NCBI RefSeq assembly: GCF_032461945.1
Contig: NZ_JAWCUD010000005.1
Span: 186,001-250,000, forward strand
Direction: 5' to 3'
Source of the DNA: Paenibacillus_E violae
GTDB taxonomy: Bacteria > Bacillota > Bacilli > Paenibacillales > NBRC-103111
DNA length: 64,000 nt
A program made the position numbers and the translations under genes. Shown one piece after another: positions 1-8,764 of the stretch. Under the pieces are notes generated by a model. The model was not told the DNA's origin. It did not search any database and worked only from the letters and a program-made list of their open reading frames with translations. Each line of letters begins with the position of its first letter. Positions within the stretch are counted from its first letter, which is position 1.

Positions 1-369
1 GGATATTCCAAGGATTTCTGTGAAAATATGACGCATGTATACGAAACTCTGCGAGAACAGCCGGAGACGATCATTCGTGTCGTCCTTGGTCCCGATGATC
101 TATGCGCAGCCTATCCGACGGATGAGGTGCCGCATTGCGAGAACAGAACGGTCTATGATCGCGATGCAGAAATCGTAGCCAAGCTTGGCTTGCAAGTGGA
201 GATGGAGCTAAGTTGGTCGGAGATTTGCTCAAAAGTAGCGGGTTATGTGATGCCGGAGGACATTGGCCACCTGTGCGCCACATGCCGTTGGGAGCCTTAT
301 GGCGTATGTGCCGAAGGCGTGCGTTTGATTGGGGAGGGTGGCGAGCTGCCGCCAGTTTCTAGGAAATAA
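1..369 (+). CDS. DUF1284 domain protein, 5' truncated by window edge
   Basis: The frame is open from base 1 and reads GYSKDFCENM before the first internal ATG at 28, so the gene starts upstream and only its last 122 codons are here. The text GYS-x-FCENM, then GPDDLCAAYP and several spaced cysteines (C90, C93 and C100 of the piece, in ...HLCATCRWEPYGVC) fits the DUF1284 family as I recall it: small cysteine-rich cytoplasmic proteins that may bind metal, with no known reaction. It ends in TAA and is followed by a dispersed repeat. The family call rests on motif memory; no function is claimed. Confidence 0.75.
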   Translation, partial: GYSKDFCENMTHVYETLREQPETIIRVVLGPDDLCAAYPTDEVPHCENRTVYDRDAEIVAKLGLQVEMELSWSEICSKVAGYVMPEDIGHLCATCRWEPYGVCAEGVRLIGEGGELPPVSRK

Positions 370-395
370 GTGGGCCACCGCCACCTAGAGTTAGA

Positions 396-571
396 GGAAC
401 TACAGTCCTCTATTTTCCCAAAAGCGCTCATTTGGCATGGCAATGGGAACTACGGTCCGTTATTTTGCAGATTTTAGGCCAAATTCAAGCTTTTGCGGGC
501 AAATAAAGCCCTGTAGTTCCCCTCCAGCTCTAAAAGCAGCAAGTTTCGCTGAAATAGCGTCCCTTAGTTCC
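396..571. repeat. Four-box dispersed element, copy 1
   Basis: Two forward boxes of the type GGAACTAC-(about 8 nt)-TATTT start at 396 and 447, and two reverse-complement boxes end at 520 and 571 (GTAGTTCC at 513 and TTAGTTCC at 564). Each pair is offset by exactly 51 bp. The same layout recurs at 23062 and 57082, with a half copy at 48312. The element lies between convergent genes and carries no ORF. It could be a structured RNA or a MITE-like unit. Confidence 0.8.
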
Positions 572-610
572 CCCCACTATGCCACACAGCTCCAGCAGCC
601 ATAACACACA

Positions 611-647
611 AAAAAGCGATACAAGAATCATTCTTGTATCGCTTTTT
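611..647 (-). terminator. Bidirectional intrinsic terminator after the SRAP gene
   Basis: A perfect 17-bp inverted repeat with a 3-nt loop (AGCGATACAAGAA / TTCTTGTATCGCT core), flanked by A5 on one side and T5 on the other. It works for the leftward SRAP gene, whose stop is 4 bp away, and could also stop rightward transcripts. Confidence 0.85.
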
Positions 648-650
648 CTT

Positions 651-1298
651 TTAGGCCAATACGCTGATGTCCGAGCCCGTCTCCAGCTTCTCTGCCGGAG
701 AAGACAACACATTCGCCACCATAAGCAGATCATCAACGGGGCGAAGGAAAGAGCGGAGCAAACGACTGTCCTTCATGTCGGGATCCAACCATTTATCGGC
801 CTGCTCTTGATCAAGAATGGCAGGCATGCTGCCATGGTAAGGGGAGACCAACGGGTTCGCTTCTGTCATCAGCATCATGCAGGTGCGAAGCTCCTCCTCG
901 CCGCTCGGCGCCCGCCATACATCGTATAAGCCCGCGATGCCGAAAGTGCCGCTGCGCATTTTGAATTTCACCCATTGGGTCTCTTTGCCCTCCGTTACAC
1001 GGATATAGAACCCGCTGCAGGGAAGGATGCAACGCTGTTTTTTGATAATGCGCTCGAAGGCTGTGTTCGTAAAGATTGAATCACGCTCCCCGCAAACAGC
1101 ATCTTTGGCCCAAAATGGCATAAGCCCCCAACGGAATTCATCCAGAAGACGCTCGCCCTTTCGATTGATCATGACAGCGGAAACCGACTCCGTCGGCACG
1201 ACCTCATACCGATTAGCGGTATAGGACAGCAGGCGGTCGATACGAAATTGTTTCATGACATCATTGACGTCAGCAAGAATAGATACGGAATGACACAT
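651..1298 (-). CDS. SRAP-domain protein (YedK/HMCES-like), divergent active site
   Basis: SRAP proteins crosslink to abasic sites in single-stranded DNA through the amino group and thiol of Cys2. Two ATGs are adjacent at 1301 and 1298. The second sits 7 nt after GAGGTG and exposes MCHSV, which puts cysteine at position 2, so I start there (215 aa). The family landmarks are NRYEVVPTE, RWGLMPFWAKD, TNTAFE, QRCILPCSGFY, the AGLYDVW strand and H-GSMPAIL with the active-site histidine. The usual GFYEW glutamate is replaced (GFYIR), and the CGRY start is CHSV, so chemistry may differ from YedK. It is monocistronic between a four-box repeat and a diguanylate cyclase. Family call is firm; activity is uncertain. 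Confidence 0.85.
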   Translation of the reverse strand: MCHSVSILADVNDVMKQFRIDRLLSYTANRYEVVPTESVSAVMINRKGERLLDEFRWGLMPFWAKDAVCGERDSIFTNTAFERIIKKQRCILPCSGFYIRVTEGKETQWVKFKMRSGTFGIAGLYDVWRAPSGEEELRTCMMLMTEANPLVSPYHGSMPAILDQEQADKWLDPDMKDSRLLRSFLRPVDDLLMVANVLSSPAEKLETGSDISVLA

Positions 1299-1360
1299 CA
1301 TTATTCACCTCATTTGATTTTGGTTATTATTTTCCTATTTCACCAAAATCATGTATGCGA

Positions 1361-1394
1361 ATATAAAAAAACTGAGAGCTTTACGCCCTCAGTT
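1361..1394 (-). terminator. Intrinsic terminator of the diguanylate cyclase gene
   Basis: On the minus strand AACTGAG, an 11-nt loop and CTCAGTT are followed by a T run (A run at 1363-1370 on the plus strand). The left arm overlaps the stop codon at 1393-1395, so the transcript ends directly at the gene end and the SRAP gene needs its own promoter. Confidence 0.7.
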
Positions 1395-2496
1395 ACCCCG
1401 TGTATGGATCGGATAAATAGGTATGAATGCAATTTTTTCCATTTCTCTTAGCGATATATAAACACTCATCCACCTGTTGAAACCAGGCTTTCTTCATTGT
1501 GTTGCGGTTATAAGGCGCGAGTCCTATGCTCATCGTCAACGGCCGCCCTGGCATCTCCGGGATTTCGGTTTCACGGATGATCTGCATGAAGGATTCGCAT
1601 ACTGCAAGTACTTCCTCGTGGGTCTTGCCTACAAACAGCACGGCAAATTCCTCGCCACCGTACCTGAACGACATATCGTCTGGCCCCAGCATATCTTTGA
1701 GCAACCCGCCAATCGTTTTGAGTACAACGTCCCCGACCCAGTGTCCGTAAGTGTCATTGATTTTTTTGAAATTATCGATATCCATCAGGGCAAGCTCCAA
1801 CGGCGTATCATAGGGCATATGCGAAATGAGATGGTCCGTATGCTCTTGAAAGGAGCGATGGTTGAACAACTCCGTTAGTGCATCTACCTTGGAAAGCCGG
1901 TCAATCATGACGTTGCGAATGAGCAGATCCTGCTCACGCAGAGTGGAAGCTCCAAGCTGTGCATGCAGCGTACGGCCTTTCCTCATAATGGCGAAGCAGA
2001 CAAGTGCTGTAGCGGATAGAACGGTGAGTGTAACGATAAGTTCAGAAGGCGTAATGAGATAACCTTTGTACACCTGACTAAGTACTAAGGCGGTTAAACT
2101 TGCAAGACCTAAACTATAAGCGAAAATAATATACTTCTTTTGAAAATAAACAGAGGATAAAATAATCGGAATGCTAATTAATTCGTAAGAGCTCATCAGC
2201 TCAGGGATACACATAATATAGATACAAACCATGGTCATGGTCCATATAATCATGATAAAATCACTGTATCTTTTGAGCAAATGAATGGCCAGATAACCGG
2301 CGCCCATGAGGGCAAGCTGCAAGCCAGTCGGAATGACTTGAAATTGCAGGAAGCTATGAAGCCATTGGGTAGGCTGTCCATAGATATCAAAGAGAAAACC
2401 GATCATAGCTGCTACTTCATAGATGAGCAAGATCCACCATAGAAGATGGATGAGTTTTCGGTTCCAAATATGATCGTTTTCCGGAAGTTGTTCCAT
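1393..2496 (-). CDS. Membrane-bound diguanylate cyclase (GGDEF)
   Basis: Likely makes cyclic di-GMP from two GTP at the inner face of the membrane. From the chosen ATG at 2496 the protein has 367 aa: about six hydrophobic segments in residues 15-190, a short linker, then a GGDEF domain. The domain shows VDALTELFNHRSF, the metal site DIDNFKKINDTYG, RYGGEEF (catalytic GGEEF) and MSIGLA. The RxxD inhibitory site is GPDD, so product inhibition is probably weak. The frame stays open to 2862, but that would run into the divergent ATPase gene, so the shorter start is preferred; AAGGAAAG lies 13 nt upstream, slightly far. It is transcribed divergently from the injection-system operon. Confidence 0.85.
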   Translation of the reverse strand: MEQLPENDHIWNRKLIHLLWWILLIYEVAAMIGFLFDIYGQPTQWLHSFLQFQVIPTGLQLALMGAGYLAIHLLKRYSDFIMIIWTMTMVCIYIMCIPELMSSYELISIPIILSSVYFQKKYIIFAYSLGLASLTALVLSQVYKGYLITPSELIVTLTVLSATALVCFAIMRKGRTLHAQLGASTLREQDLLIRNVMIDRLSKVDALTELFNHRSFQEHTDHLISHMPYDTPLELALMDIDNFKKINDTYGHWVGDVVLKTIGGLLKDMLGPDDMSFRYGGEEFAVLFVGKTHEEVLAVCESFMQIIRETEIPEMPGRPLTMSIGLAPYNRNTMKKAWFQQVDECLYIAKRNGKNCIHTYLSDPYTG

Positions 2497-2628
2497 CAGA
2501 AAAAGGCCACTTTCCTTTCGTGCTAGCAAATAGTGGAAATATTTTTTGTGCCTTGTGAGACCATTGTAAAGAATAACCACCCGATTAGGCAAGCGATGAA
2601 AATTATTAATAGAAACACCAGGAGGGCT

Positions 2629-4830
2629 ATGGCAGCTCAAGGTTATATACACGCATGGGAACATTATAAAGACGAGCTCGTTTTGCTGGATAAAAAGCTG
2701 GAGCTTCTCTATAAACGTCGGCAGAAGCTTACCCCCGATCCGCAGACGGATTCGTTTCGCGGGATGTTTGTGTCCGAAGATGAATTCATTCGTCTGATTG
2801 GCGAACAGGAGACAGACGAGGACCTCCTGGAGGAGGAACAGGTTCTCTTGGAGGACATTCATGAGATGGAAGCTTACATAGCCGGAAGGCTTGAAGAAAG
2901 CCGGAATACAGGCGTATTTCTGCCATTGTCGTATGCAGCCTCCGTGTTCGGGCTTTCCGCAATGGAGGAGCGCTTCGTCATGTTAGGGCTTGCGGTGGAA
3001 TTAGACCGTAAATATGAACGTATCTTCGGTTTCTTGCAGGACGATCTGACCAGTAAGACGCCTAATATCTCTTTGGCGCTGCAAGTTGCATGCAGCAGTC
3101 CGGAGGACATGCGGGCTGCGCGAACAACTTTCATGGCTCCTGAAGGAAAGTTGGCGCGGTACATGCTGCAGCGCGAGGAGCAGGAAATCAGAGGCCAGTC
3201 GCTGCTCTCTAAGCCGCTGCTGCTGGACAAACGAATTATAGCCTTCCTGCTCGATTCCGGGGAGGTCGACCCGAAGCTAAAACCGGCGGTCGAGATGGTG
3301 TATCCGGACGACGAGCTGGCCCCCTTGCTCGTTCAAGAGGATTTTCAGCAGCGACTGCAGGGCTTCATTCGCGAGGAGCAGCAACTGCCGGCAGCTGAGC
3401 GCAAAAGGCTCGCATTCCACCTCTGGGGGAATGCGGGCGCAGGCAAGAAGCTGCAGGTCAAGCACTTCAGCAGCCATTTCAACAAGCCGCTGCTGATCGC
3501 TAGTCTTGCGGATGTGCTGCTGCACGCCGCAAGCTTTGAGGAGCAGGTGAGCGCCATCGTGCGCGAGGCGATCCTGCACCAAGCCGTGCTGTGCTTCACA
3601 CGGCTGGAAGAGCTTTACCCCGAAGAGCCGGATCTTGCGGCGCAGCAGCGGCTCGGGCGGTTTCACGAGCTGCTCGACGGCTACGGCGGCATGATCTTTT
3701 TGTTAGCTGGCAAATACAGCCGGCTAAACTGGAAGCCCAAGGAGAGACTGCTCCTTGAGCATGAACTGCAAGTGCCGGACGAAGGCGGGCGCGAGCGCCT
3801 TTGGACGGTATTCGCGCGCGAGCTCGGAGTGAGCGCGGGGCTGGATGCCCGGGTGATGAGCGGAAAATTCCGCTTCACCCCGGGGCAAATTCATCGCGCG
3901 CTGACGCTTGCGCGTGGATACTCCGCCTGGCAGCGTGAGCCCCAGGCGGAAGCCAACCCGGCGGCGCTGCGCACCGATGCGCTCTATAAAGCGTGCTACC
4001 AGCAGGTGCAGCACAAGCTGGAGCGCAAGGCGACACGCATTGAGCCTCGCTATCAGTGGGCGGATATCATTCTCGCCCCTGAGCAGAAGGATCAGCTTCG
4101 CAATGCGTGCAATCAAGTCAAATACCGTGGCGTCGTGTACAACGACTGGGGATTCGAGAAGAAGCTGGCCTACGGCAAGGGGCTCAGCATGCTGTTCGCC
4201 GGGCCGCCGGGCACAGGGAAAACGATGTCTGCGCAAGTGGTGGCCGGCGACTTGCAGCTTGAGCTTTACAAAGTCGATCTGTCGCAAGTGATTAGCAAAT
4301 ATATCGGCGAGACGGAGAAAAATCTGCATGAGATTTTTGAAGAGGCGCAGCTTAGCAATGCCGTGCTGTTCTTCGATGAAACCGATGCCCTCTTCGGCAA
4401 ACGGTCGGAAGTGAAAGATTCGCATGATAAATATGCCAACATTGAAACGGCCTACCTGTTGCAGAAGATGGAAGAGTATCAAGGCATCACGGTCCTCGCT
4501 ACGAATCTATTAAATAATATTGATGAAGCGTTCCTGCGCCGGATCAACTACGTGATTAAATTTCCATTTCCCGATAGCGAGTATCGCGAGAAAATTTGGC
4601 AATCCATGTTCCCACCGGCGGCGCCTCTTAGCGATGATGTCGATTTCCGATATTTAGCGCAACGGTATGAAATTGCCGGAGGAAACATTAAGAATGTCGT
4701 CCTCTCGTCCGCCTTTCTTGCCGCAGAAGCGGGCGAACCGATTCGGATGCAGCATATTATTAAATCCATTCGCCATGAGCTTCAGAAGTCGGGTAAAATT
4801 TTGGCCAAACAGGAATGGGAAGATTATTAG
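2629..4830 (+). CDS. eCIS AAA+ ATPase (Pvc15/Afp15-like)
   Basis: First gene of the contractile injection operon. In PVC/Afp systems this ATPase is needed for particle assembly or stability. I start at the ATG at 2629 because GGAGGG lies directly upstream (short 3-nt spacing); the frame extends to 2533. The 733-aa product has a helical N-terminal half with a degenerate P-loop, GNAGAGKK near residue 267, and a second complete AAA+ module: Walker A GPPGTGKT at about 525-532, Walker B VLFFDETDALFG near 579, sensor region VLATNLLNNID and arginine finger FLRRINY. This tandem dead/active AAA layout matches eCIS ATPases. Gene order supports the call strongly. Confidence 0.9.
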   Translation: MAAQGYIHAWEHYKDELVLLDKKLELLYKRRQKLTPDPQTDSFRGMFVSEDEFIRLIGEQETDEDLLEEEQVLLEDIHEMEAYIAGRLEESRNTGVFLPLSYAASVFGLSAMEERFVMLGLAVELDRKYERIFGFLQDDLTSKTPNISLALQVACSSPEDMRAARTTFMAPEGKLARYMLQREEQEIRGQSLLSKPLLLDKRIIAFLLDSGEVDPKLKPAVEMVYPDDELAPLLVQEDFQQRLQGFIREEQQLPAAERKRLAFHLWGNAGAGKKLQVKHFSSHFNKPLLIASLADVLLHAASFEEQVSAIVREAILHQAVLCFTRLEELYPEEPDLAAQQRLGRFHELLDGYGGMIFLLAGKYSRLNWKPKERLLLEHELQVPDEGGRERLWTVFARELGVSAGLDARVMSGKFRFTPGQIHRALTLARGYSAWQREPQAEANPAALRTDALYKACYQQVQHKLERKATRIEPRYQWADIILAPEQKDQLRNACNQVKYRGVVYNDWGFEKKLAYGKGLSMLFAGPPGTGKTMSAQVVAGDLQLELYKVDLSQVISKYIGETEKNLHEIFEEAQLSNAVLFFDETDALFGKRSEVKDSHDKYANIETAYLLQKMEEYQGITVLATNLLNNIDEAFLRRINYVIKFPFPDSEYREKIWQSMFPPAAPLSDDVDFRYLAQRYEIAGGNIKNVVLSSAFLAAEAGEPIRMQHIIKSIRHELQKSGKILAKQEWEDY

Positions 4831-4849
4831 AAATTAATATAACTTTCTA

Positions 4850-4878
4850 TAGTCAGTCTAGCGATTTGCAATTATAAT
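4850..4878 (+). promoter_or_regulatory. Possible sigma-A promoter ahead of the DUF4255 gene
   Basis: TAGTCA at 4850-4855 and TATAAT at 4873-4878 are 17 bp apart in the 118-bp gap after the ATPase gene. The -10 is perfect and the -35 matches four of six. It could give the structural genes their own transcript start. Confidence 0.4.
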
Positions 4879-4948
4879 AGAAAAAGGTACACGATGTGAC
4901 ATATTCCCTACCATTTCAACACATTTCATAGGTATTTTGAGGCAGGAA

Positions 4949-5527
4949 GTGATTCCTATTGGTGATTATTCAGTCATTGCCGATGTAAGCGCATCTTTAG
5001 TAAAGCTGCTTAGAGAAAACATGACACCGGATCCCATTCCGCAACCGGAAATGATCGGGCTTGCTTCGCCTGTCGATAAAGGGGATTTCTACTTATCTCT
5101 TTATTTGTACAACGTTCGCGAGAGCGGGGATAACCGGCAGACCCACATGATTGCCCGTGGGACGACACAGATTCAATATCCTCCTATGGTGGTGGATCTC
5201 AGCTACTTGCTGACGGTGCATTCACCGGCTGAACTTCAATCCAGAGCGCTCGATGAGCATCGGATTTTGGGACGAGCCATGCAAGTGCTCTATGATCATT
5301 CTATTCTTAGAGGTTCAATGACCGTAGGAACGCTTGCTGAGAAAGACGAAGAAGTTCGCATCGTGATGGAGCCGCACAAAGGCGAAAGCATCCTGAATAT
5401 GTGGAACTTTGCAGACACCCCGTACAGGCTTTCTGTCAGCTATACAGTGGGACCTGTCAATATTGATTCAACCCGCATCAAGACCACCAAAAGAGTTTCG
5501 GAAACCGATTTTCGCATACAAGGCTAG
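4949..5527 (+). CDS. DUF4255 protein (Pvc16/Afp16-like tube terminator)
   Basis: About 192 aa from the GTG at 4949, six bases after GAGG; a TTG at 4937 is in frame but lacks a ribosome site. The sequence (GDYSVIADVSASLVKLL, LYLYNVRESGDNR, VVDLSYLLTVHS, LLG-type helix DEHRILGRAMQVLYDH, SVSYTVGPVNIDS) is typical of DUF4255, which in Afp16/Pvc16 caps the distal tube end and sets particle length. In the eCIS operon it sits between the ATPase and the sheath genes, as in many other clusters. The role comes from the family; nothing here shows it directly. Confidence 0.85.
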   Translation: MIPIGDYSVIADVSASLVKLLRENMTPDPIPQPEMIGLASPVDKGDFYLSLYLYNVRESGDNRQTHMIARGTTQIQYPPMVVDLSYLLTVHSPAELQSRALDEHRILGRAMQVLYDHSILRGSMTVGTLAEKDEEVRIVMEPHKGESILNMWNFADTPYRLSVSYTVGPVNIDSTRIKTTKRVSETDFRIQG

Positions 5528-5533
5528 GGGGCA

Positions 5534-6343
5534 ATGGTTGTGGAACATATTCGCGTATCACGATTGAAAACCCGTGTATCCTTAGTAGTCTGCGTAATCG
5601 ATGGCATGACCTCACAAACTCCTCTTGGCAACAACACGACCACCGTATTTCTAGAAGGCACCCGTTCGAAAGCAATTAGTAAATCGAATGGTTCCTATAT
5701 ATTTAATGATTTACCGCCCGGTGAATACCGTCTTGTGGTAAGCAGCGAGCACTATTTTCAAGAACAGACTCTAATTACTATAGGAACCGACAATTTAATA
5801 GAGGTTGTTCAGTTAAAACCGCTGCCTTCCTATCCGTTTTCCCAAGGGGCTGGACTCATCCGTGCCATGCTTCAGGATGCGGATGGAGCTCCAGAGCGTA
5901 ATGCCAGTTTGCAGGCCACGATTCTAACCGAAGAGTGCGCAAGGGCTCGCGTTATGGCAGAACAACTGGATAAGGGAGCGGAAGAGATAACACTAGGGGC
6001 ATTTACAGGTGTTATTTCTGCAGGTGATACATACATACTTCGAGGACGAGGTGCTAAAGCCGCAGAGGAGATCATCCAGATTGCGGAAGTTGTCGAGCAT
6101 CAGAAACGCTTTCGGTTGAAGAAAAAGCTGACTAAAGCGTTTGCTAGAGGCTCCCTTTTGCTGCCTGTCCAAGAAACACGAGTTACAGAACGCGGAGAGG
6201 CTGTGATTGCTTTTCGTGGCAATCGAGTTTCGGCTTTTCAGACAGCATTGGTCATTACATATGGTTCTAACAAGCATTTGACGAAGGAAGTTCTTGTAAC
6301 GGAAGGAACGACCGCCAATCTTGGCGTTATTCGTCTGACCTAA
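5534..6343 (+). CDS. eCIS-associated protein with carboxypeptidase-regulatory-like beta domain
   Basis: 269 aa, starting 6 bp after the DUF4255 stop behind GGGGG. Residues about 15-90 look like a CarboxypepD_reg/Cna-B-like beta sandwich: DGMTSQTPLGNNTTTVFLEG, SNGSYIFNDLPPGEYRLVVS. The remainder contains short beta-rich repeats (ITLGAFTGVISAGDTYILRG; RFRLKKKLTKAFARGSLLLP). Such small proteins sit beside DUF4255 genes in eCIS loci. There is no signal peptide or membrane segment, so it is probably made in the cytoplasm with the particle. The specific role is unknown; an accessory or collar protein is possible. Confidence 0.65.
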   Translation: MVVEHIRVSRLKTRVSLVVCVIDGMTSQTPLGNNTTTVFLEGTRSKAISKSNGSYIFNDLPPGEYRLVVSSEHYFQEQTLITIGTDNLIEVVQLKPLPSYPFSQGAGLIRAMLQDADGAPERNASLQATILTEECARARVMAEQLDKGAEEITLGAFTGVISAGDTYILRGRGAKAAEEIIQIAEVVEHQKRFRLKKKLTKAFARGSLLLPVQETRVTERGEAVIAFRGNRVSAFQTALVITYGSNKHLTKEVLVTEGTTANLGVIRLT

Positions 6344-6468
6344 CCCTAATTAGTAGAATGGACACGTCCATCTTCTATACAAAAATGACAAGCAGAAAGG
6401 AGAGAACTGGTTTCACGTCTATGGCTGCGCAATTGATATGAATGCCATATTGACGGAACTGGGGAACA

Positions 6469-8202
6469 ATGGCTGACTATTTATCACCTGGAGTCTATGT
6501 GGAAGAGTTTGACAGCGGTGCACAACCGCTTGAAGGTGCAAGCACAAGTACGGCCGGGTTTATAGGGCTTGCGCAAAGAGGGGAAATTGAAGGTGTCCCT
6601 CAATTGGTAACGAGCGTAGCTGATTTTCATCGTTTATTCGGCAGCTACTTGTCCGAGAACGAATTCGGTGAGTATCGCTTCCTTTCTTACGCTGTTGAGC
6701 ATTTCTACTTAAACGGAGGTTCCCGCTGTTACGTTATGCGTGTAGCGCCAACCGATGCCAAAGTAGCAACGAACAAAGCGGAAAGCAACAAAGAATCCGC
6801 TGTTCTCCAAATTGCTTCCAAAAACCCTGGAACATGGGGCAACCAAGTTCGTATCGTTGTTGTGCCATCGAGCAAAGCCAAAACACAAATCTACGAAGTG
6901 CTCAGCGAAACGCAATACCGTGTGAAAAATAACGCTGGCTTTAACGTAGGCGACGTTGTTGCTTTCGAAGCGGCTGGCAAAAAGCAATACAGTAAAGTCA
7001 TCGCATCCCAAGATAACATCATTGAGCTTGCTGTAGAACTGGAAGGCGATGTTGTAGACGCTGGTCTGCTTCCTGCTAAAGTTTTGACGACTTGCGAATT
7101 TACTTTGCATGTATTCTACGGCGATGAAGCTGAGACTTACGAGAAAGTATCCTTGAACATCTCAGCAGCTAATCATATTGAGAAAATCGTTTCCCGTTCC
7201 AACATCATTACGGTGAAGGATTTGACGGAGGGTAAAGATCTTGGCGCTGTCGCTCCTTTCGAGGTGCTTTCCGGCGAGGATGAATCCGTTGGGAAATTCC
7301 AAATCGCCCTGTCAGGCGGAAGCAACGGTTCCATCGCGCAAGTAACGCCTGATATCTTCATGGGTGTAGACCGTGGACCTGGTAAACGTACAGGAATCCA
7401 GTCTTTTATCGACAACGATGTTGTCAGCATCATGGCTATTCCTGGTGTAACGGAGCCTACCGTTCAGCTTTCTCTGGTTGCTCACTGTGAAAACCTAGGC
7501 AGCCGTTTCGCTGTTCTTGACATTCCGCGCGAGAAAACCAAAGTTGCCGACGTTATGACGCACCGCAACATTTTTGATAGTTCTTACGCAGCGATGTACA
7601 ATCCATGGCTTCAAGTGTTCGATCCATTAGATAAAAGAAATATTTCCATCCCGCCATCAGGGTCTGTTATCGGTATTTACTCCCGTTCCGACCAAACGCG
7701 TGGCGTACAAAAAGCGCCTGCTAACGAAGTCGTTCGCGGTGCCGTTGGTCTGGACTGCCAATATAACAAAGGCGAGCAAGATATTTTGAACCCGCAAGGC
7801 GTTAACTTGATTCGTGCTTTTGCCGGACAAGGAATTCGCGTATGGGGTGCTCGTACAACGTCCTCTAACGGATTGTGGAAATATGTTAACGTTAGACGTT
7901 TGTTCATCTTTATTGAAGAGTCCATCAAGAATGGCACGAACTGGGTCGTTTTCGAACCGAATGATGAACAGCTTTGGGCTCGCGTACAACGTACCATCGA
8001 TGCGTTCTTAACGCGTGTTTGGAGAGACGGCGCTTTAATGGGCGGAAGTCCGTCCGAGGCGTTCTACATTAACATTGGCCGCAGCACAATGACACAGGAT
8101 GACATTGACAATGGCCGACTCATTTGTGTGATCGGGGTAGCACCGGTGAAACCTGCCGAGTTCGTGATCTTCCGTATTACTCAGAAAACAAGAGAAGAAT
8201 AG
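6469..8202 (+). CDS. Contractile sheath protein
   Basis: 577 aa, ATG behind GGGGAACA. It forms the outer sheath that shortens to drive the tube. The N-terminus MADYLSPGVYVEEFDSGAQPLEG with STSTAGFIG-AQRG and the C-terminal half (IMAIPGVTEP, AVLDIPREKT, ASWNPWLQ-like YNPWLQVFDP, PPSGSVIGIYSRSD, GVWKAPAN-like GVQKAPANEVV, FVVFEPNDEQLWARV, GRLICVIGVAPVKPAEFV) are classic phage/eCIS tail-sheath motifs. The middle, about residues 110-270, is a variable surface insertion. Only one sheath gene is present, whereas PVC/Afp carry three. It is followed at 42 bp by the tube gene. Confidence 0.95.
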   Translation: MADYLSPGVYVEEFDSGAQPLEGASTSTAGFIGLAQRGEIEGVPQLVTSVADFHRLFGSYLSENEFGEYRFLSYAVEHFYLNGGSRCYVMRVAPTDAKVATNKAESNKESAVLQIASKNPGTWGNQVRIVVVPSSKAKTQIYEVLSETQYRVKNNAGFNVGDVVAFEAAGKKQYSKVIASQDNIIELAVELEGDVVDAGLLPAKVLTTCEFTLHVFYGDEAETYEKVSLNISAANHIEKIVSRSNIITVKDLTEGKDLGAVAPFEVLSGEDESVGKFQIALSGGSNGSIAQVTPDIFMGVDRGPGKRTGIQSFIDNDVVSIMAIPGVTEPTVQLSLVAHCENLGSRFAVLDIPREKTKVADVMTHRNIFDSSYAAMYNPWLQVFDPLDKRNISIPPSGSVIGIYSRSDQTRGVQKAPANEVVRGAVGLDCQYNKGEQDILNPQGVNLIRAFAGQGIRVWGARTTSSNGLWKYVNVRRLFIFIEESIKNGTNWVVFEPNDEQLWARVQRTIDAFLTRVWRDGALMGGSPSEAFYINIGRSTMTQDDIDNGRLICVIGVAPVKPAEFVIFRITQKTREE

Positions 8203-8244
8203 TTGAAACGTTAGATATTTCTTACATTAGGAAAGGGGTATAAC

Positions 8245-8679
8245 ATGGCTGGCGAACGTAGGGATCCATACCGCAATTTTAGATTTAGAATTGAAGTAGA
8301 AGGAATTCAGCAAGCTGGATTCAGTGAAATCTCCGGATTTGACGCTTCCCTTTCGGTAATTGAATACCGTGAAGGCAATGAAACGATTACACCTCGGAAG
8401 CTTCCGGGGCTTGCAAAATACGGTAACATCTCACTGAAGTGGGGAGTTACTGACTCCATGGATATGTACAACTGGATGTCCGAGTCCATTCAAGGGAAAG
8501 TTTCCCGCAAAACGGTTACGATCATCGCGATCAACGAAGAAGGCGGCGACGTAGCCACTTGGCAGGTTATTGAAGCATGGCCGTCTAAGTACTCAGCACC
8601 AAGCTTCAAAGGTACAGGCAATGAAGTTGCCATTGAGAGCTTAGAGCTTGCTCATGAAGGTATGACACGTACGAAGTAA
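8245..8679 (+). CDS. Inner tube protein 1 (gp19-like, Pvc1/Afp1-like)
   Basis: 144 aa, starting after AGGAAAGGGG. It is expected to stack as hexamers into the tube inside the sheath. MAGERRDPYRNFRFRIEVEGI, GFSEISGFDASLSVIEYREG, ISLKWGVTDSMDMYNW and the C-terminal AIESLELAHEGMTR are hallmarks of the T4 gp19-like family. It directly follows the sheath gene and is followed by a hairpin, as is common for the two most abundant particle proteins. Confidence 0.95.
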   Translation: MAGERRDPYRNFRFRIEVEGIQQAGFSEISGFDASLSVIEYREGNETITPRKLPGLAKYGNISLKWGVTDSMDMYNWMSESIQGKVSRKTVTIIAINEEGGDVATWQVIEAWPSKYSAPSFKGTGNEVAIESLELAHEGMTRTK

Positions 8680-8697
8680 CGATTGTTAGAGTAGGCG

Positions 8698-8737
8698 CCG
8701 GAGCAGCAGTCTCCGGTTCCTATCTCTTCTTTTTTTC
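8698..8737 (+). terminator. Hairpin with delayed U tract after the tube gene
   Basis: CCGGAG (8698-8703) and CTCCGG (8711-8716) form a 6-bp stem, and a pyrimidine-rich stretch ends in T7 at about 8731-8737. The gap between stem and U run makes it a weak terminator or an mRNA-stabilising end, which would raise sheath and tube output over downstream genes. Confidence 0.4.
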
Positions 8738-8764
8738 AGCTTAAAGCATAAGGAGGAAACCATC

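Noticed and set aside
3724..4482. 252-codon minus-strand ORF inside the ATPase gene
   Set aside because: The plus strand carries clear Walker and sensor motifs; the minus frame has none.
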